Source: Oscillospiraceae bacterium (GTDB lineage: Bacteria; Bacillota; Clostridia; Oscillospirales; CAG-272). Taken from it: a stretch of 64,000 nucleotides of DNA. Under the pieces are notes generated by a model. The model did not search any database. It was given only the letters and a program-made list of their open reading frames with translations, and had not been told where the DNA came from. The DNA lies in the NCBI GenBank assembly GCA_015064255.1, contig SVSP01000002.1, forward strand, positions 1 to 64,000, read 5' to 3'. A program made the position numbers and the translations under genes. Positions 59,909 to 64,000 of the stretch are shown here, piece after piece. Numbering within the stretch: position 1 is the first letter of the stretch; each line of letters begins with the position of its first letter.

Positions 59909-59937
59909 ATTATACCATAATTATGCAAAAAAAGCAA
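59909..59937 (-). promoter_or_regulatory. Promoter of the BTAD regulator gene
   Basis: Minus strand TTGCTT (59932-59937), a 17-bp spacer and TATAAT (59909-59914), about 48 bp before the ATG. Confidence 0.65.
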
Positions 59938-60027
59938 CCGATATTTTTTCGTGACCTTATGCGGTGCGAAAAAAACAAATATGACAAATTCTGTCTATAT
60001 AAATCACAAAAATGGCTACGTATATGC

Positions 60028-60056
60028 TTGTAAAAGCCAAAAAGGTGTGATATCAT
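60028..60056 (+). promoter_or_regulatory. Promoter of the GH28-like gene
   Basis: TTGTAA (60028-60033), a 17-bp spacer and TATCAT (60051-60056), 38 bp before the ATG, which has GGAG upstream. The -35 is weak, as at activator-dependent promoters. Confidence 0.5.
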
Positions 60057-60094
60057 AAGGTTAAAGTAATCTGATTTAGAATGGAGAAATTACT

Positions 60095-61474
60095 ATGAGT
60101 GAAAAAATTGTTGTATCGGCAGCAGATTTCGGAGCTGTTCCCGGCGGAGATGCTTTTCAGGATGAGGCAATACAAAAGGCGATAGACCACGTATTTCTCG
60201 CAGGCGGCGGCGAGGTTCAGATCCCCGGCGGTGTTTACCATGTAAGAGGACTTCGCGTTCGTTCGAATGTTACCTTCCACCTTCTTGAAAACGCAGTTCT
60301 TGAAGGAAGCCGCGATCCCGACGATTATTCTATATTAAAGGATGATAAGATCGAGCCGGTTGACCCCGACCAGCTTGATGACAGCCCTTGGGAAAGAGTT
60401 GGCGGAGCTCCAAAACATTTCCATAAGTATGCAAGCCGTTGGCATAATGCCGTAATTCGTGTTTATCACGCTGAAAACGTAGCAATAATCGGCGAAAAGG
60501 GTTCGGTTATCGACGGCAAAAACTGCTATGACGCCACAGGCGAAGAATATTACAGAGGTCCTCACGGTATAAGCATTATAAACAGCGAGCATATAGTTCT
60601 TCGCGGATATACGGCAAGAAATACGGGCAACTGGGCGCAGGCTATTCAAAACACAAAGAATATTCTCGTCGAAAATATCGTCAATGAAGCCGGTCACGAC
60701 GGTGTTCATATCACCACCTGCGAGGACGTTATCATCAGAAAGTGCGAATTCTACACAGGTGACGACTGCGTTGCGGGATATAATAACAAAAACGTTCTCG
60801 TTGAAGACTGTGAGATAAACAGCGCTTGTTCTGCATTTCGCTTCAGCGGTACAAACGTACTCGTTCACCGCTGCCATATGTTTGCTCCACCTAAATTTAT
60901 GTTCAGAGGCAGAATGAGCAAGGAAGAAAAGGAAGCGGGAATTATGGCAAACGACAGCGCGTTTTATAAAACCAACGCGCGCTCTATGCTCAGTATTTTC
61001 ACATATTACGCAGAACCCGCCACAAAAATATACAATCTCGGAACAAATATCACTATCCGTGATTGTCTTATCGAAAACGCAGACAGATTTCTGCACTATA
61101 ACTACTCGGGCAACGAGCTTTGGCAGAAAGGACAGCCGATGCTTGACATCAAATTTGAAAACATTAAGGCTTCGGGCATAGCGATGCCTCTCACGGCTTA
61201 CGGCGACGCCGATGTTCCCGTAGAAGTGACTCTCGAGAATATCGAATTCTCGTTCAGCGAGGGTAAGGAGGATACCACGTTTATCCGTGCCGCAAACTAT
61301 AAGAAGATAAGAATGAAAAACGTCAAGGTGCTTAACGCGGGTGCAGATCATCTTATCAAATCCTGGGATACCGAGAAAAAGGGCGAGATCGAGCTTATTA
61401 ACGTTGAATGTTCGATTCCCGAGGAAAACCGTATAGTTTATACCGACGAGCCTTTCTTCTGTCAGGCTATATAA
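60095..61474 (+). CDS. GH28-like right-handed beta-helix glycosidase
   Basis: The 459-residue protein starts with the pectate-lyase/GH28 entry VSAADFGAVPGGDAFQDEAIQKAID and GGGEVQIPGGVYHV. The parallel beta-helix repeats include NTGNWAQAIQNTKNILVENI, AGHDGVHITTCEDVIIRKC and FYTGDDCVAGYN, which contain Asp residues where GH28 has its NTD and DD catalytic motifs. The later GHG and RIK motifs are not visible. It has no signal peptide, so it would work on imported oligosaccharide. It may be a GH28 of unusual specificity or a related epimerase/lyase. It is transcribed alone, divergent from the BTAD regulator. Confidence 0.75.
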   Translation: MSEKIVVSAADFGAVPGGDAFQDEAIQKAIDHVFLAGGGEVQIPGGVYHVRGLRVRSNVTFHLLENAVLEGSRDPDDYSILKDDKIEPVDPDQLDDSPWERVGGAPKHFHKYASRWHNAVIRVYHAENVAIIGEKGSVIDGKNCYDATGEEYYRGPHGISIINSEHIVLRGYTARNTGNWAQAIQNTKNILVENIVNEAGHDGVHITTCEDVIIRKCEFYTGDDCVAGYNNKNVLVEDCEINSACSAFRFSGTNVLVHRCHMFAPPKFMFRGRMSKEEKEAGIMANDSAFYKTNARSMLSIFTYYAEPATKIYNLGTNITIRDCLIENADRFLHYNYSGNELWQKGQPMLDIKFENIKASGIAMPLTAYGDADVPVEVTLENIEFSFSEGKEDTTFIRAANYKKIRMKNVKVLNAGADHLIKSWDTEKKGEIELINVECSIPEENRIVYTDEPFFCQAI

Positions 61475-61487
61475 ATAAAATATTATT

Positions 61488-61534
61488 CAAGGGCGGCTTG
61501 GAGAAATTTTCTTCAATCTGTCCTTGTTTTTTTT
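61488..61534 (+). terminator. Terminator of the GH28-like gene
   Basis: An 18-bp imperfect stem (caagggcggcttggagaa with its partner, mostly G-T wobbles) followed by eight T residues. Confidence 0.8.
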
Positions 61535-61565
61535 ACATATAAACGATCATTTTAACAGTCTTTTT

Positions 61566-61593
61566 GCATAAATGCGCCGCAAAGGGTAAAAAT
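61566..61593 (+). promoter_or_regulatory. Sigma-F/G type promoter of the SpoIIQ-like gene
   Basis: GCATA (61566-61570), a 14-bp spacer and GGTAAAAAT (61585-61593) match the forespore pattern GYATA and GGNNANANT. The leader to the ATG at 61740 is about 140 nt and includes a bulged stem GCCCGAAG/CTTCGGGT (61625-61667) with an inner AAGGAT/ATCCTT hairpin. Confidence 0.65.
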
Positions 61594-61739
61594 AAAAAAG
61601 GACAAAGACGGTGCAACAAAAAGTGCCCGAAGTGAAGGATATTATCCTTAATTCAAACTCTTCGGGTGCGCGAGAATAAACTCTCTGCTCGTTCAGGCGG
61701 CAGATAACATATTTTCGCAAAAGGAAGGACTGATTTTAA

Positions 61740-62492
61740 ATGAATCCCAAGTTCAGATTGTCAAACAAAAAGCTTTCTGTCATACTTGCCGTGTCGGTCG
61801 CATCTGTGCTTATCATAACCGTAAGCGTGCTGACCGTCGCACTTGCTATGAGAAGTAATGACGACGCCAAGATCCCGACAACACCCCCGAGTGAAAACGT
61901 CGGAGAAAATGACAAGCTCCCCGACAGCGGAGAAAATAACAATGATACGGGAAAAGATAACGGCAAGGTGGAAACGCCCGATGACGATACCGGAAAGCAG
62001 GATCCCGGCGGCGACGGTCAGCAGACCATCGTACCCGTGCCCGACCTCCCTCAATGGTCTTCGCCCGTAGAAGGCTACGTATTCAAGCAGCACAGCACCG
62101 AAACGCTTGTTTACTCGCTTACTCTCGGCGACTACCGCGTGCACAAGGGAATTGACATTTCCGCTTCTGCAGGAAGTGAAGTGAAAGCCTGCCTTGACGG
62201 TAAGATAGAAAACGTTTACTATGACCCTATGATGGGATACTCCGTATCGATTTTGCACGGTGACGGTATGATCTCATACTACAAAAATCTCGGGGAAGAG
62301 CTTCCCGAAACCGTAGTAGAGGGCAGAGAAGTGAAAAGCGGTGAGGTTATCGGTTATATCGGCGAAAGCGCGATGATCGAATTTTCGGACGAGCCTCATC
62401 TCCACTTTGAGCTTGAAATCGACGGAAAAGCGGCAGATCCGCTTGAATATCTCGATTATTCGGAAACACCCTCTGAAATTGAAGACGAATAA
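61740..62492 (+). CDS. SpoIIQ-like membrane-anchored M23 (LytM) protein
   Basis: The 250-residue protein has one membrane helix (about 13-36, VILAVSVASVLIITVSVLTVALA), then a disordered acidic linker rich in Asn, Asp and Gly (40-100), then an M23 domain. HKGIDIS (H-x3-D) and HLHFELEIDG supply the zinc ligands, so the site appears intact, unlike B. subtilis SpoIIQ. In engulfment SpoIIQ spans the forespore membrane and meets SpoIIIAH. The sigma-F-type promoter upstream supports that role. A vegetative cell-wall hydrolase is the alternative. The ATG has AAGGAAGGA upstream. Confidence 0.8.
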   Translation: MNPKFRLSNKKLSVILAVSVASVLIITVSVLTVALAMRSNDDAKIPTTPPSENVGENDKLPDSGENNNDTGKDNGKVETPDDDTGKQDPGGDGQQTIVPVPDLPQWSSPVEGYVFKQHSTETLVYSLTLGDYRVHKGIDISASAGSEVKACLDGKIENVYYDPMMGYSVSILHGDGMISYYKNLGEELPETVVEGREVKSGEVIGYIGESAMIEFSDEPHLHFELEIDGKAADPLEYLDYSETPSEIEDE

Positions 62493-62562
62493 TTTCTGAT
62501 AAGAATTCGGAAAATTCGGAATAAAAAATTAAGCGTTGAAATAAAAATAAGCCATTGAACAT

Positions 62563-62604
62563 CGGAGAAAGGGGAAGGAGTCTAAAACACAACCTCTTTC
62601 TCCG
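62563..62604 (+). terminator. Hairpin after the SpoIIQ-like gene
   Basis: A 10-12 bp stem (cggagaaagg / cctctttctccg) with a 20-nt loop, then a CATTTTTTT tract 15 bases on. It is a weaker candidate than the following hairpin. Confidence 0.45.
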
Positions 62605-62658
62605 AACCTCGTTCATTTTTTTGCCGCTTGGTTTTCTGATTGAAATTTGTTTTGGCGT

Positions 62659-62688
62659 AACACGGAAATTTATCTTCCGTGTTTTTCA
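62659..62688 (+). terminator. Terminator upstream of the M20 peptidase gene
   Basis: A perfect 9-bp stem (aacacggaa / ttccgtgtt) with a 7-nt loop followed by TTTTCATTTTT. A TATAAT box at 62718-62723 lies between it and the M20 gene, without a clear -35. Confidence 0.65.
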
Positions 62689-62754
62689 TTTTTAACAATT
62701 TATTCACAAAGTGCCTGTATAATAAAAGAAAAAGCCAAATTAGGAGAAAAACTT

Positions 62755-63906
62755 ATGGAACATACGGCATTATTTGAAAAAATAGACGAGCTTACGCCCG
62801 AATATATAAACGTATGGGAAGACGTTTGCAATATAGAAAGCCCGACAGACTGCAAGGATGGCGTTGACAAGGTCGGAAATTACTTCGCAGATCTTGCAAG
62901 AGCGCACGGATGGGAAGTCGAGATCTTCGAGCATAATATCGCCGGAAACGTCGTTTGCATTACAATGAACGCGGATTCCGAGCGTGCTCCGATCTGCCTT
63001 TCGGGGCATATAGATACAGTTCATCCGATAGGACTCTTCGGAAGTCCTGCCGTACATATAGAAAACGGAAAAATTTACGGTCCGGGAGTGCTTGATTGCA
63101 AGGGCGGCGTGGTCGCTTCCTTTCTTGCGATGGACGCGCTTGACAGAATAGGCTTTAAAGACAGACCTGTTATGCTTCTTTTGCAGAGCGACGAGGAAAA
63201 GGGAAGCTCGATAAGCAAACAGGCTACTATAAATTACATATGCGAAAAGGCGAAGAATGCGTTAGCTTTTCTCAACACAGAACCTGCTTCGCGCGGAGAG
63301 GCAACACTCCAAAGAAAGGGTATAATCCGATACAGACTGACAGTTCACGGCATTTCGGGTCATTCGGCTGTTTGTTATGAAAATTCCGCCAACGCTATTC
63401 TCGAGGCGGCGCATAAAATAATTGAGCTTGAAAAAATGAAGGATCCTGCAGGGCTTACCTGCAACTGCGGAGTCATCAGCGGAGGAACGGTTGCGAATAC
63501 AGTTCCGAATCTCTGCGTTTTTCAAGCGGATATACGTTTTGCAAATCAGTCCGAGCTTGAAAAAGCAAAGGAAACCGTGGCAAGTATTGCCGCAAACAGC
63601 ACGGTAAAGGGATGTACTTGCGAGGTAGAGCAGATAAGCTTCCGTCCCGCTATGGAAAAGAGCGAGAAAAACTACCGACTTCTCGACAGGCTCAACGAGA
63701 TAAACCGTAAGGTCGGTCTTGAAGAAAGAGTGGCAAGATCCAGCAACGGAGGCTCGGACGCGGCTTATGCGACGGTGTACGGTATTCCTTGCGTTGACAA
63801 CCTCGGCACACGCGGCGGAAAAATCCATTCCCCTCAGGAATACGCACATCTCGACTCGCTTGCCTACTCGGCAAAGGAGCTTGCGGCTGCTCTGCTTTAC
63901 ATTTGA
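62755..63906 (+). CDS. M20-family metallopeptidase (ArgE/DapE/CPG2-like)
   Basis: From the ATG at 62755 (AGGAG 9 nt upstream) the protein has 383 residues. The frame extends to 62647 but that part overlaps the terminator and TATAAT box. LSGHIDTVHP and GVLDCKGGVVASFLAM hold the first zinc ligands, QSDEEKGSS the catalytic Glu, and the lid domain (RYRLTVHGISGHSA) sits in the middle. NGGSDAAYATVYGIP is the C-terminal zinc part. Such enzymes cleave N-acyl amino acids or small peptides. The exact substrate is unclear. It appears monocistronic. Confidence 0.88.
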   Translation: MEHTALFEKIDELTPEYINVWEDVCNIESPTDCKDGVDKVGNYFADLARAHGWEVEIFEHNIAGNVVCITMNADSERAPICLSGHIDTVHPIGLFGSPAVHIENGKIYGPGVLDCKGGVVASFLAMDALDRIGFKDRPVMLLLQSDEEKGSSISKQATINYICEKAKNALAFLNTEPASRGEATLQRKGIIRYRLTVHGISGHSAVCYENSANAILEAAHKIIELEKMKDPAGLTCNCGVISGGTVANTVPNLCVFQADIRFANQSELEKAKETVASIAANSTVKGCTCEVEQISFRPAMEKSEKNYRLLDRLNEINRKVGLEERVARSSNGGSDAAYATVYGIPCVDNLGTRGGKIHSPQEYAHLDSLAYSAKELAAALLYI

Positions 63907-63968
63907 GTGTTCTGTAAAAACAAATCGGTCAAAATTTAAAGCAGACTTTCGTTTGATGAGTAAAACCA

Positions 63969-63994
63969 AAAAGCGACGCTTTACCGTCGCTTTT
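63969..63994 (+). terminator. Terminator of the M20 peptidase gene
   Basis: A perfect 10-bp stem (aaaagcgacg / cgtcgctttt) with a 6-nt loop, 62 bp after the stop codon, near the window edge. Confidence 0.8.
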
Positions 63995-64000
63995 CATTAC

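Noticed and set aside
60335..61351. 338-codon frame antisense to the GH28-like gene
   Set aside because: Shadow frame with Cys- and Val-rich low-complexity translation. The forward frame has motifs and a promoter.

Overview
The window looks like a chromosomal segment of an anaerobic, spore-forming member of the Bacillota (class Clostridia), most likely an uncultured gut or rumen lineage. The reasons are spoIIE and a spoIIQ-like gene with a sigma-F-type promoter, oxygen-sensitive enzymes (a glycyl radical enzyme, its activase, and a 2-oxoacid:ferredoxin oxidoreductase), Gram-positive style noc-soj-spo0J with two parS sites, AGGAGG-type ribosome sites, and many consensus sigma-A promoters with 17-bp spacers. 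I cannot name a genus from the sequence alone.

Layout. 0-6.4 kb: tRNA-Trp, a lipid kinase, and a convergent operon (HAD phosphatase, amidohydrolase, GH95 fucosidase, DUF4886 esterase-like). 6.6-13.8 kb: cysS, a DUF4279 gene between inverted repeats, the proline genes proB-proA-proC plus a Cys-rich membrane protein, and a C26 glutamine-hydrolase-like gene. 14-18 kb: an allose/allulose-like sugar cluster (AlsE-like epimerase, RpiB, ROK kinase, dehydrogenase) with a divergent AraC regulator.

18-36 kb is the outstanding region. It is one leftward operon with a perfect consensus promoter, encoding nine paralogous lipoproteins of about 566-571 residues and one glycyl radical enzyme as the second gene. 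Each lipoprotein has a GH20b-like N-terminal domain and an Asp-box beta-propeller that looks most like GH93 (exo-arabinanase clan GH-E). All nine keep both candidate catalytic glutamates. A plausible reading is surface exo-hydrolysis of a plant or host glycan coupled to anaerobic radical dehydration of a product. This combination is unfamiliar to me.

36-43.4 kb: a cytidylate-kinase-like gene, an unusual MscL, a DUF4091 hydrolase, serS, and the origin-type partition genes spo0J, soj and noc with two parS sites. 43.6-50 kb: cardiolipin synthase, a four-gene Vor/Kor operon, a P-loop ATPase, a block of structured repeats, and a glycyl-radical activase with two extra Fe-S clusters that could serve the 32-34 kb enzyme. 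50-64 kb: spoIIE, a processive-type GT2, an operon of htpG, HAD, an ACT-like orphan and a biotin ligase with an altered glycine-rich loop, a BTAD regulator divergent from a GH28-like gene, a spoIIQ-like M23 protein and an M20 peptidase.

Intergenic DNA carries at least two families of dispersed repeats: a GTAGGGAC...GGTCC element, and modular hairpins of the AAGAACTTTTT type.
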